Source: Phycisphaerales bacterium | GTDB taxonomy: Bacteria > Planctomycetota > Phycisphaerae > Phycisphaerales > SM1A02 | Direction: 5' to 3' | NCBI GenBank assembly: GCA_007135295.1 | Contig: SLJD01000458.1 | Coordinates: forward strand, 1 to 12,107 | Length of the DNA: 12,107 bases | Shown: in pieces, positions 4,919 through 11,912 of the stretch | How the letters are laid out: each line of letters opens with the position of its first letter | Position numbering within the stretch: the stretch's first letter is position 1 | Made by a program: the position numbers and the translations under genes | The notes under the pieces: model-generated | The model's input: only the letters and a program-made list of their open reading frames with translations | The model's database searches: none | What the model was told of the DNA's origin: nothing

Positions 4919-5998
4919 ATGCGCTACGCAATGATCATGGCGGGCGGAGCGGGCACGCGGCTTTGGCCGATGAGCCGTCAGTTCCGGCCCAAACAATTGC
5001 TGCCGCTTTTCGAAGGACGGAGTCTGCTGCAGATCGCGATCGATCGGCTTGGCGGGCTCGTCGACCCCGGGAGGCGGCTCATCTGCACCGCCGAAGCGCA
5101 CCGGGCCGTCATTCGCGAGTGCTTGCCGGCGTTCAGCGATGAGCAGATTCTCGGCGAGCCGCAGGGGCGCGACACGCTCAATGCGGTCGGCCTGACCGCC
5201 GCGGTGCTTGCCCGGCAGGATCCCGACTCGATATTCGCAGTGTTGACCGCCGACCACCTCATCGAGCCGCTGGATGAGTTCGCCCGCGGCCTCGAACTGG
5301 GCTACCGGCTTGTCGAGGATGACCCCGGCCGGTTCATGACCTTCGCCGTCGCGCCGACGTACCCCGCGACCGGTTACGGCTACGTGCAGCAGGGCGAGCC
5401 GATCGCCGGCGTCGACGGCGCGTATGAGGTTGGCCGTTTCGTGGAAAAGCCCGATCGCCAAACGGCGGAGCAGTACCTGAAGTCCGGCGCGTACGGGTGG
5501 AACAGCGGGATGTTCGTGTTTCACGCGGCATCATTTATGGAACGGCTCGAGCGGGACGTCCCTGAGTCGCATGCGGGGTTGCGACGCATCGCCGATGCGT
5601 GGGGGACCGATCGGCAGCAGGCCGTACTGAACGAGGTCTATCCCGCGCTGCCGAAGACGAGCGTGGATTACGGCGTGATGGAGCCGGCGTCGCGCGATCC
5701 GGCGTGCCGCATTGGCATGGTGCCGCTGAACATCACCTGGCTGGACGTGGGCAGTTGGCCGAGTTACGGGCAGACGCTGGAACCCGATGAGAACGGCAAC
5801 GCGTCAAACGCGGCCTCGCTGCATCTGGATTCGTCGAATGTGCTGGCGGTCTCGGATGATCCGGAGCACACGATCGCGACAGTCGGCTGCCGGGACCTTG
5901 TTATCGTGCGGACCGGCGATGTAACGCTCGTCTGTCCGCACGACCACGCCGAGCGCGTCAAGGAACTCGCCACCCGCGCCGATCCTTCGTTGCAGTGA
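4919..5998 (+). CDS. manC: Mannose-1-phosphate guanylyltransferase (GDP-mannose pyrophosphorylase)
   Basis: A 359-residue single-domain enzyme that joins mannose-1-phosphate and GTP to GDP-mannose, the donor for mannosyl, fucosyl and related glycans. Nucleotide-binding signature GGAGTRLWPMSR (9-20) with catalytic Lys25 in RPKQ; EPQGRDT (80-86), where most relatives have RNTA; TADH (110-113) carrying the metal-binding Asp; TGYGYV (151-156); FVEKP (174-178); WNSGMF (194-199); SVDYGVME (248-255); LDVGSW (275-280). The chain ends without the cupin phosphomannose-isomerase domain of bifunctional ManC/AlgA proteins, so it is the short form. ATG 4919 fits the family start exactly. It stands alone: no other sugar-nucleotide or glycosyltransferase gene is in view, and mobA follows 276 bp later with its own promoter-like box. 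Confidence 0.93.
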   Translation: MRYAMIMAGGAGTRLWPMSRQFRPKQLLPLFEGRSLLQIAIDRLGGLVDPGRRLICTAEAHRAVIRECLPAFSDEQILGEPQGRDTLNAVGLTAAVLARQDPDSIFAVLTADHLIEPLDEFARGLELGYRLVEDDPGRFMTFAVAPTYPATGYGYVQQGEPIAGVDGAYEVGRFVEKPDRQTAEQYLKSGAYGWNSGMFVFHAASFMERLERDVPESHAGLRRIADAWGTDRQQAVLNEVYPALPKTSVDYGVMEPASRDPACRIGMVPLNITWLDVGSWPSYGQTLEPDENGNASNAASLHLDSSNVLAVSDDPEHTIATVGCRDLVIVRTGDVTLVCPHDHAERVKELATRADPSLQ

Positions 5999-6247
5999 CC
6001 GGCTGCGAACCGGCACCATCACTCCTGACGTCACATGTTTGGAGTGCGCACCGGAAACGCGATCATCACAACATATCTGGCTGCTCTTCTTGTGTTGAAG
6101 ATCGGTTGCAACCACGGCGGTTCTCAGACATCCATGCTGCTCGAGAACAGGCGCGGCGACGGCATGACGACTCGCCTTCCCGGTTTCCCGATGAGCCGGA
6201 TGATCGGTCAGCCTCGCCGAAGCGAGAGGTCCGCCGCGCTCCGCCGG

Positions 6248-6258
6248 CCGATGATCGG
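6248..6258. repeat. Palindrome CCGATGATCGG, copy 2 (before mobA)
   Basis: Second exact copy of the palindrome found at 4852-4862, within the shared 13-mer GGCCGATGATCGG. It ends 3 bp before the -10-like box of mobA (6262), so a bound protein would block that promoter. A looser relative, CCGGATGATCGG, lies about 50 bp upstream. Confidence 0.3.
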
Positions 6259-6261
6259 GAG

Positions 6262-6267
6262 TACAGT
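6262..6267 (+). promoter_or_regulatory. -10 box of mobA, placed for a leaderless transcript
   Basis: TACAGT (4 of 6 to TATAAT) ends 7 nt before the ATG at 6275. There is no SD and no convincing -35. The call rests mainly on the repeated geometry seen also at dus, manC and the DUF4175 gene. Confidence 0.4.
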
Positions 6268-6274
6268 CACGCTC

Positions 6275-6961
6275 ATGCACCAGCGCGATCGCGAACAGGA
6301 TGAGGCGTCACACCGCGAGCCGGGATGGTGCGGGGCGATTCTCGCCGGGGGGGGAAGTTCGCGCATGGGTGTGCCGAAGCAGGACCTGCCACTGCCCGAC
6401 GGCCGGCGGATGATCGAGCACGTGCACGATGCCATCGCCGCCGTGTGCCCGCGGGTGGTGATCCTCGGCGACAGTACGGCTCTCGAAGGCCTGCCCCGGC
6501 TGGGCGATCGGCGTGCCGGCTGCGGGCCGCTCGGCGGGATCGAAACGCTGCTGACGACGGTCGACGCGACGGACTTCCTCGTGGTGCCGTGCGATCTGCC
6601 CGGCCTCACGCCGCACACGCTTGCCCGTCTGATGAAGCCGACCGACCGGCCGGCGGTCGTGTTCGCCGACCACCCGTTGCCGGCCCGCCTGACGCCACAA
6701 GCCCGGCCGACGGTGACGCGTTTGCTCGATGCAGGCGTCCGGGCCGTGCATCGCCTGATGGCCGAGCTTGACGCTGAACAGATTTCCATTCCCAAAGCAG
6801 CTTCCAACAGATGCACCGCCGATCCCTCACCGGGTGAAGTCGAAAGGGATTCTCTTCGAGATGCGGGCGATGTCAGGGCTGAGCTTGCCAACATCAACAC
6901 CCCGACCGAACTGGCCCGGTTCGCCGCTCGATCGAAGCAGAACGCGCCGCATCGTCCATGA
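6275..6961 (+). CDS. mobA: MobA-type molybdenum cofactor guanylyltransferase
   Basis: A 228-residue protein with the NTP-transferase fold of MobA, which links GMP from GTP to molybdopterin to give the Mo-guanine-dinucleotide cofactor. Marks: ILAGGGSSRMG (22-32) with Lys35; D78 followed by GCGPLGGIE (83-90); FLVVPCDLP (101-109) with the metal-binding Asp107; and NINTP..LARF (206-215), the usual end motif. An extra hydrophilic stretch of about 30 residues (about 174-203) precedes NINTP, making it longer than typical members. ATG 6275 is preferred because the LAGG strand follows after a short polar lead and a promoter-like box lies 7 nt upstream. The frame is open back to 6035, but that part looks non-coding. 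No molybdopterin synthesis gene is nearby, so a related nucleotidyltransferase role cannot be excluded. Confidence 0.85.
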   Translation: MHQRDREQDEASHREPGWCGAILAGGGSSRMGVPKQDLPLPDGRRMIEHVHDAIAAVCPRVVILGDSTALEGLPRLGDRRAGCGPLGGIETLLTTVDATDFLVVPCDLPGLTPHTLARLMKPTDRPAVVFADHPLPARLTPQARPTVTRLLDAGVRAVHRLMAELDAEQISIPKAASNRCTADPSPGEVERDSLRDAGDVRAELANINTPTELARFAARSKQNAPHRP

Positions 6962-7310
6962 GCGGGCAGCATCAAATGTCGAAACGACATGCTGGCCGAC
7001 AAGGCGGCGAAGCGCGGGAACATGCTCCGCACCGGAAACGTACAGTTGCCGGATGTATTCGCCGGGCTCTGCTGATGTCCTCTTCCCCCCGTCGCTGCAT
7101 TGCCGATGAGAACAATTGTTTCTGGTCCTTGTGGCCGTGGACCGTTGCTCGGTCACAGCGACCAGGGAGGGGGATGTGCCGGTCGTTGGCAGATTCCGGG
7201 GGTTCCGGGCACGTCCGCGGAAAGTTGTGGGGAACGTTGTTCGGGTGAACGGGGTCTGAAGTGTGCCGCCGGGAGTGTCCCGCGATGGATGCTGTGTCGA
7301 TAATAAAGGT
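6962..7310. other. Non-coding region between mobA and the DUF4175 operon
   Basis: This 349-bp gap has no convincing gene on either strand. Just after the mobA stop is a stem-loop: CAGCA (6967-6971) with TGCTG (6990-6994), inner TGTCG (6977-6981) with CGACA (6985-6989), loop AAA. It has no T-run, so it is at most a weak terminator or processing site. A perfect 10-bp palindrome, AACAATTGTT, sits at 7111-7120. A 24-codon frame starting at ATG 7174 directly abuts a G-rich run and is not called. Confidence 0.45.
7299..7304 (+). promoter_or_regulatory. -10 box of the DUF4175 operon, placed for a leaderless transcript
   Basis: GATAAT (5 of 6 to TATAAT) ends 6 nt before the ATG at 7311. The six bases between are AAAGGT; their AGG is too close to the ATG to act as a normal Shine-Dalgarno. 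The -35 is weak (GTGTCC at 7275-7280, 18-bp spacer). Confidence 0.45.
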
Positions 7311-10300
7311 ATGAAAGCCCGCTCCATGCGTGATGTGCTCCACCAGCTTGACCGACTTCGGCGACGCAGCCGGGCGATGTTGATTGCGCAGCGGCTGGCC
7401 GTGCTGGCGTCGTGGACGCTGGGCGTGGCGCTGGTGCTGGTGCTGCTGGATTCGGTGTTCCGCTGGCCGGGCGCGTTCCGGGCACTGTTGCTGGCCGGCG
7501 GCTTGGCCGCGCTGGCAGTGGCGGCGTACCGCTACCTCTGGCCGGCGATGCGCTTCAATCCGACGCTCGTGCAGATGGCGCTGCGGGTCGAGCGGATCGT
7601 CCCGGGCCTGGCGGACCGGTTCGCATCGAGCGTGGAGTTCGCGACCTCGGGTACGGATGAATCAAACGCCATGGCCGCCCGGGCGGTCCGCGAGATGCAG
7701 GACGATCTGCCGCCCGGAGGCGTCCGTGGGGTGCTGCGGACAAGGCCGACCATGCGAGACGCCACGCTCGCCGCAGCCGTCGTGTTGATCGTTGCGGCGG
7801 GGGCGATGGCGAACCCTGATGCAGCGCGCACGGGCGCGGCAAGGCTTTTCCTGCCGTTCAGCGAGGCAGCATGGCCGGCGCGGACGGGCATCGCCTCGCA
7901 GATGCAGGATGTCATCGGCGAACAGGCGGTTCATCCGCGCGGTCAGGCGCTGGCGCTCCGCGCTGCGGTGACGCGGGGAGCCGACGATCAACCGGTCGAA
8001 GCGCATTACCGCCTGCAGCGTGACGGCGCGTTCGGCCCATGGCGGTCGATCCTGCTGACCCACCAGGCCGAGGGCGTTCACGAGCGGCTTGTCGAGACGA
8101 GCGGCGAATCGATCGAGGTGTACTTCACCACGGCGGACGACGAAAGTGAGGTCGAGCAGGTTGGCATCGTACCGCCGCCCGCTGTCGACCGAGCGACGAT
8201 CTTGGTCCAGCCGCCGGCCTACGCGCGCCCGCATGTTGACCCGATGGATGCGAATCTCGGCGCCGGGCTGGACGAGCGTTCGGTCACGCCGGAGGCATCG
8301 CTCGTCGGCTCCGAAGTGGAGATGACGTTCGAACTGAACAAGCCGCTGCCGGTGCCGGCTGATCCGGATGAGGGGTGGCTGACGTCGACCTTTCACTGGC
8401 CGCCGGACACTCCGGTCGAATTCATCGCCTCGGAAGCCGGTGACGTGTGGACGATGCGGTGGCGGCTTGAAGAGACGATGCGCCTTGACCTGGACTTGAT
8501 TGATCAGCACGGTCTGTCGAATGCGGAGGCTATTTCGTACCGTATTGAGGCGGTCGAAGATCGCCCGCCGTCAGCGACGATCACCGAGCCGGATTCGGAC
8601 CAGACCGTGCTCGCCTCGGCCGTTGTGGACCTGGCGGCTGAGGCCCGCGACGACGTGGCGGTGAAGCGGCTGTCGCTCGAAGCCCGCGTGCAGCCGGCCG
8701 GTCAGTCCGAGATCCGCGATGACATTGTCTGGCAGGCCGAGCAATCCGCCGACAGTCGCGCAACGTCGATCAGCCATGAACTCGACCTGAGCGACCTTGA
8801 TCTGGCTGAGGGCGACACGGTGCATCTCACCGCCGTCGCGGAAGACGGTTACGAACTCGACGGCGACCAGCACGAACCGACGCGATCGGCGACGCGGCGG
8901 CTGCGGATCATCAGCGATCTGGATCTTGCCGGCCAGCTTCGCCGGGAACTGTCCTCGGTTCGACGCAGCGCGATACGGCTCGAAGCCGACCAGGCCGAGT
9001 TGCAGGACGACCTGATCGAGGAAGGTGTCCAGCCGGGCATGGCCCGCGCCCAGGCGGAACTTTCCGATCGCATCGCCGCCCAGCAGGACGTGCTCGATGC
9101 GATCGAGCAGCGCATGGCTGGCAACCGGCTGGACGATGAGCAACTCAGCGACCTTATGCGCCAGTCGGGCGACCTGCTGGACTTTGCCGGCCAGTCGGCA
9201 TCGCAGGCGGTCGAATCGCTCGAGCAGCGTGAAGCCGACGTGTCAGACGACGTCGCGGCGGGCAATGAACCGGCAGCCGGCGACCCCCAAGCCGATCCGG
9301 ATGCGATGGACGCGGGCGAGATCGGGCCGGGGGAAATCGATCCCGGAGAGATTGCGCCCGAAGGCGTCGATGCGGATGCGTTCGATGATCTCGAGGCCCG
9401 CATGCCCGCACCGGCGGATCAGCCCGTCTTCGATGCCCAGCAGGAAGTCCGCGCCGAGCTGTCGGACCTTATCCACCTGCTCGATCGCGATGAGGACACG
9501 TGGGTCGTTTCGCGGCAGTTGCAGGAGCTTGCAGAAGAACAGGGCGACCTTCACCGTGATGCGGCGGAACTCGCCGACCGGACGCTCGGCCGTGATCGCG
9601 ATGAGCTTGATGAGAGCGAACTGTCCGAACTGGATCGGATCGCTCTGGCGCAGCGCGAATTGGCGGACGACGCCCGGCAGATGATCGAGGACCTGCGTGA
9701 CCGGGCGGCGGCGATGCGGCCGGTCGATCCTCAGGCCGCCGACGCGATGGAAGCCGCCGCCGACCGGGCCGAACGTGAAGAGCTTGACCGTGACATGGAC
9801 GAGGCGGGCGACCGCATCGAGCAGAACCAGATGCGCCAGGGCCGCGAAGCCCAGGAAGACGCCCGCCGGACGCTCGACGACATGCAGCGCGACATCGAGG
9901 AGCACAGCCAGGCGCAGGTCGAGGAACTCGCCCGCCGACTGTCGAGTCTCGTCGAGTCGATCGAGCGGCTGGTCACCGTGCAGGAAAACGAACTCATCGC
10001 ACTGGCGAGGGCGGTCGAAGAGGATGATTTTGACGGTCGGGACCGGGCGATGCGGCGACTGAACCAGAACACGACGGCCGTCGCCGCCGAAGCCCGCGAA
10101 GCCGGCCAGGAAGCCCGCCGGATCGCCCGGGCGCTCGATCGGGCCGCCGAGGCGCAGGGCGCGTCGGTGGTTGCGCTTCGCGCCCGGCCGATCGATGTGC
10201 AGCGTGCTGAGCAGACGCAGGAGCGTTCGCTCGAACGGCTCGAGGAAGCCCGCGACCTCGCTGAGCAGATGCAGCAGGCCATGGCGGAGCAGCAGCTGCG

Positions 10301-11042
10301 CGAGCAGCGTGAAGAGCTGATCGACACGTACCTCGATCTTCGAGAGCGGCAGGTCGCGCTGCGCGATGACGCGAACGATCTCGTCGCCGACCACGCCGAC
10401 GGCGGTCTCGGCCGGCGGCAGATGATGGACGCCCGGCGGCAGGCGAACCGGCAGGAAGCGATCCGCACCGAACTGGATGACCTGCGAGCCACGACCGATG
10501 AGATTCGCGAGTCGGCCCTGTTCAATCACATTCACCGGCGCATGGACGCATGGGCCGCCGAAGCTGCTGAATCGCTGCAGGGTGGCGAGCCGGACGAGTA
10601 CCTGCTCGATCGGCAGGACCAGGTCGCAGATGCCCTGGCGCGGATCATCGATGTGCTCGGCGAGATGATGATGCCGCCCGATGAGTTCGACGAGGGCGAT
10701 CAAGCCGGCGGCGAAGCGGGCGGGCAGGGCGAGCAGGAACTGATCCCTGATATTGCAGAACTTCGACTGCTCCGGTCACTGCAGGAGCAGATTCTCGAAC
10801 AGACGCGCGCAGTCGACGGCCGCGACGACCTGACCGACAGCCAGCGCCGCCAGCGGATTCGCCAACTCAGCGATGAGCAGCAGGAACTGATGAACCTCGG
10901 CGAACTGATGCTCGAATCGCTGCGGCAGAACCAGCCCATGCCCGGTCCGGGCGAAGGACCGGGGGGCGGCGGTGACGCCGGCGGCGAATCGGGCACGCAT
11001 GAACACTCACCGTCCGGTGATATCCAAGGATCCACGACATGA
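7311..11042 (+). CDS. Giant DUF4175-like membrane protein with long coiled coil
   Basis: 1243 residues. A basic N-terminus (RLRRRSR, 15-21) is followed by two membrane segments (about 29-48 and 57-75) and a third at about 151-166, whose end leads into a NPDAARTGAARLFLPF stretch. The topology suggests an anchor with most of the chain outside the cytoplasm. Residues about 195-550 contain Ig-like beta regions, including EDRPPSATITEPDSDQ and ARDDVAVKRLSL, a pattern I associate with planctomycete DUF4175 proteins. Residues about 555-1170 are almost continuous charged helix rich in Glu, Asp, Arg and Gln, a long coiled coil. A Gly-rich tail ends the chain. There are three GEI(G/D/A)P repeats at 669-683. 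Only three lysines and no cysteine are seen. ATG 7311 is chosen: the open frame upstream (from 7263) is short, Cys-containing and overlaps the promoter box. First gene of an operon; its stop overlaps the next start. Function unknown. Confidence 0.85.
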   Translation: MKARSMRDVLHQLDRLRRRSRAMLIAQRLAVLASWTLGVALVLVLLDSVFRWPGAFRALLLAGGLAALAVAAYRYLWPAMRFNPTLVQMALRVERIVPGLADRFASSVEFATSGTDESNAMAARAVREMQDDLPPGGVRGVLRTRPTMRDATLAAAVVLIVAAGAMANPDAARTGAARLFLPFSEAAWPARTGIASQMQDVIGEQAVHPRGQALALRAAVTRGADDQPVEAHYRLQRDGAFGPWRSILLTHQAEGVHERLVETSGESIEVYFTTADDESEVEQVGIVPPPAVDRATILVQPPAYARPHVDPMDANLGAGLDERSVTPEASLVGSEVEMTFELNKPLPVPADPDEGWLTSTFHWPPDTPVEFIASEAGDVWTMRWRLEETMRLDLDLIDQHGLSNAEAISYRIEAVEDRPPSATITEPDSDQTVLASAVVDLAAEARDDVAVKRLSLEARVQPAGQSEIRDDIVWQAEQSADSRATSISHELDLSDLDLAEGDTVHLTAVAEDGYELDGDQHEPTRSATRRLRIISDLDLAGQLRRELSSVRRSAIRLEADQAELQDDLIEEGVQPGMARAQAELSDRIAAQQDVLDAIEQRMAGNRLDDEQLSDLMRQSGDLLDFAGQSASQAVESLEQREADVSDDVAAGNEPAAGDPQADPDAMDAGEIGPGEIDPGEIAPEGVDADAFDDLEARMPAPADQPVFDAQQEVRAELSDLIHLLDRDEDTWVVSRQLQELAEEQGDLHRDAAELADRTLGRDRDELDESELSELDRIALAQRELADDARQMIEDLRDRAAAMRPVDPQAADAMEAAADRAEREELDRDMDEAGDRIEQNQMRQGREAQEDARRTLDDMQRDIEEHSQAQVEELARRLSSLVESIERLVTVQENELIALARAVEEDDFDGRDRAMRRLNQNTTAVAAEAREAGQEARRIARALDRAAEAQGASVVALRARPIDVQRAEQTQERSLERLEEARDLAEQMQQAMAEQQLREQREELIDTYLDLRERQVALRDDANDLVADHADGGLGRRQMMDARRQANRQEAIRTELDDLRATTDEIRESALFNHIHRRMDAWAAEAAESLQGGEPDEYLLDRQDQVADALARIIDVLGEMMMPPDEFDEGDQAGGEAGGQGEQELIPDIAELRLLRSLQEQILEQTRAVDGRDDLTDSQRRQRIRQLSDEQQELMNLGELMLESLRQNQPMPGPGEGPGGGGDAGGESGTHEHSPSGDIQGSTT
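9315..9359 (+). repeat. Three tandem GEIxP pentapeptide repeats inside the DUF4175 gene
   Basis: Codons for GEIGP, GEIDP and GEIAP follow directly one after another in an acidic Pro/Gly-rich linker between two coiled-coil blocks. The third bases differ between copies (for example GGC, GGG and GGA for the first Gly), so the repeat is conserved at protein level and not a recent DNA duplication. Confidence 0.7.
11026..11030 (+). promoter_or_regulatory. RBS of the second operon gene inside the DUF4175 gene
   Basis: AAGGA ends 8 nt before ATG 11039. The start overlaps the previous stop as ATGA (11039-11042), the classic arrangement for translational coupling. Confidence 0.65.
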
Positions 11043-11872
11043 TCAATCACACACCGAAAAGCGCGATCACCCGCCTGATGGACGACCGGCCTGGAAGTTG
11101 GATCGGCGGCCTGTCCGTCCTCGGCGATGGCGCGATGGTCAGGCAGGTGCTTGGCGCCGGGTTGTGCTGCGCAGCGGTGCTGGCCGCCTCGGTCACGGCG
11201 GCGGCCGACGATGAGCTGGCGGGCGCCTCGGGCGACGGCAGGGACGATCCGCCCGCGTCGGCCGGCAGCGACGGTCCGAACCTCGATGAACTGCTCGGCA
11301 TCGATGAAGGCGACGAATCCGATGCCGCCCGGCGGCAGAGCCGCGAGGAACTCGAGCGCGTACTCTCGGAGCAGGAAGTTTCCGACACGTTCACGCAGGC
11401 CGTCGATCAGATGAAGCTCAGCGCGGACATGCTCGGCGACGAATTTGATGCCGGGGTCGGCACGCAGCGCGTTCAGGAAGAGATCATCGCCAAGCTGGAT
11501 ATGCTCATCGAGAACGCCGACCGGCAGCCGCCGTCATCCGGCGATTCGGGGGACAGCGGCGGCGATGCTGACTCAGCCGACGAGCAGCAGGAGCAGGAAC
11601 CCGGTGAGCGGCCGCAGCAGGATCGTGCCGATCAGCAGGACCAGCAGGGCGGCGATGAAGAGGGTGACGGCGATGCAGCGGGCGACGGTCCGCCGCCTCA
11701 GCAGCCCGATATCGATCAGGACATCGAGGAGACGCGCGCCCAGTGGGGCAACCTGCCCGATCGGGTGCGCGACATGATGCTTCAGGGCCAGTCCGGCACG
11801 TACTCGAGCCTCTACCGCACACTGACCGAGGAGTACTACCGCCGCCTTGCTGAGGAAAGCTCGGACGATTGA
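11039..11872 (+). CDS. Exported acidic Gln-rich protein, partner of the DUF4175 gene
   Basis: 277 residues, family name not known to me. A hydrophobic stretch, VLGAGLCCAAVLAASVTAAA (37-56), looks like a signal peptide, with a cleavage site near residues 56-57. It is preceded by a long 36-residue N-region. ATG 11135 (Met33) would give an ordinary signal peptide, but the ATGA overlap and SD favour 11039. Residues about 65-160 hold two helical pieces (REELERVLSEQEVSDTFTQA and EEIIAKLDMLIENA). Residues about 163-230 are low-complexity Gln/Asp/Gly/Pro, likely disordered. The C-terminus is ordered and distinctive: W236-GNLPDRVRDMMLQG, then YSSLYRTLTEEYYRRLAEE. I recall similar endings in other planctomycete proteins beside DUF4175 genes, but cannot verify that here. 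Co-translation and export suggest it works with the DUF4175 protein at the cell envelope. Confidence 0.8.
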   Translation: MINHTPKSAITRLMDDRPGSWIGGLSVLGDGAMVRQVLGAGLCCAAVLAASVTAAADDELAGASGDGRDDPPASAGSDGPNLDELLGIDEGDESDAARRQSREELERVLSEQEVSDTFTQAVDQMKLSADMLGDEFDAGVGTQRVQEEIIAKLDMLIENADRQPPSSGDSGDSGGDADSADEQQEQEPGERPQQDRADQQDQQGGDEEGDGDAAGDGPPPQQPDIDQDIEETRAQWGNLPDRVRDMMLQGQSGTYSSLYRTLTEEYYRRLAEESSDD

Positions 11873-11912
11873 TTGCACGGTTCCCGGCCACCTCCCTGTA
11901 TGGAGACGTCAC

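Noticed and set aside
6035..6274. Extension of the mobA frame upstream to 6035
   Set aside because: No SD and no family similarity. The region holds the palindrome and the -10-like box.
7174..7248. 24-codon ORF after a G-rich run
   Set aside because: The purine run directly abuts the ATG, so spacing is wrong for an SD. The peptide has no feature and nothing else supports it.
9243..10703. 486-residue - strand frame opposite the coiled-coil gene
   Set aside because: No SD and no recognisable domain. Its composition mirrors the repetitive Glu/Asp/Arg codons of the real gene.
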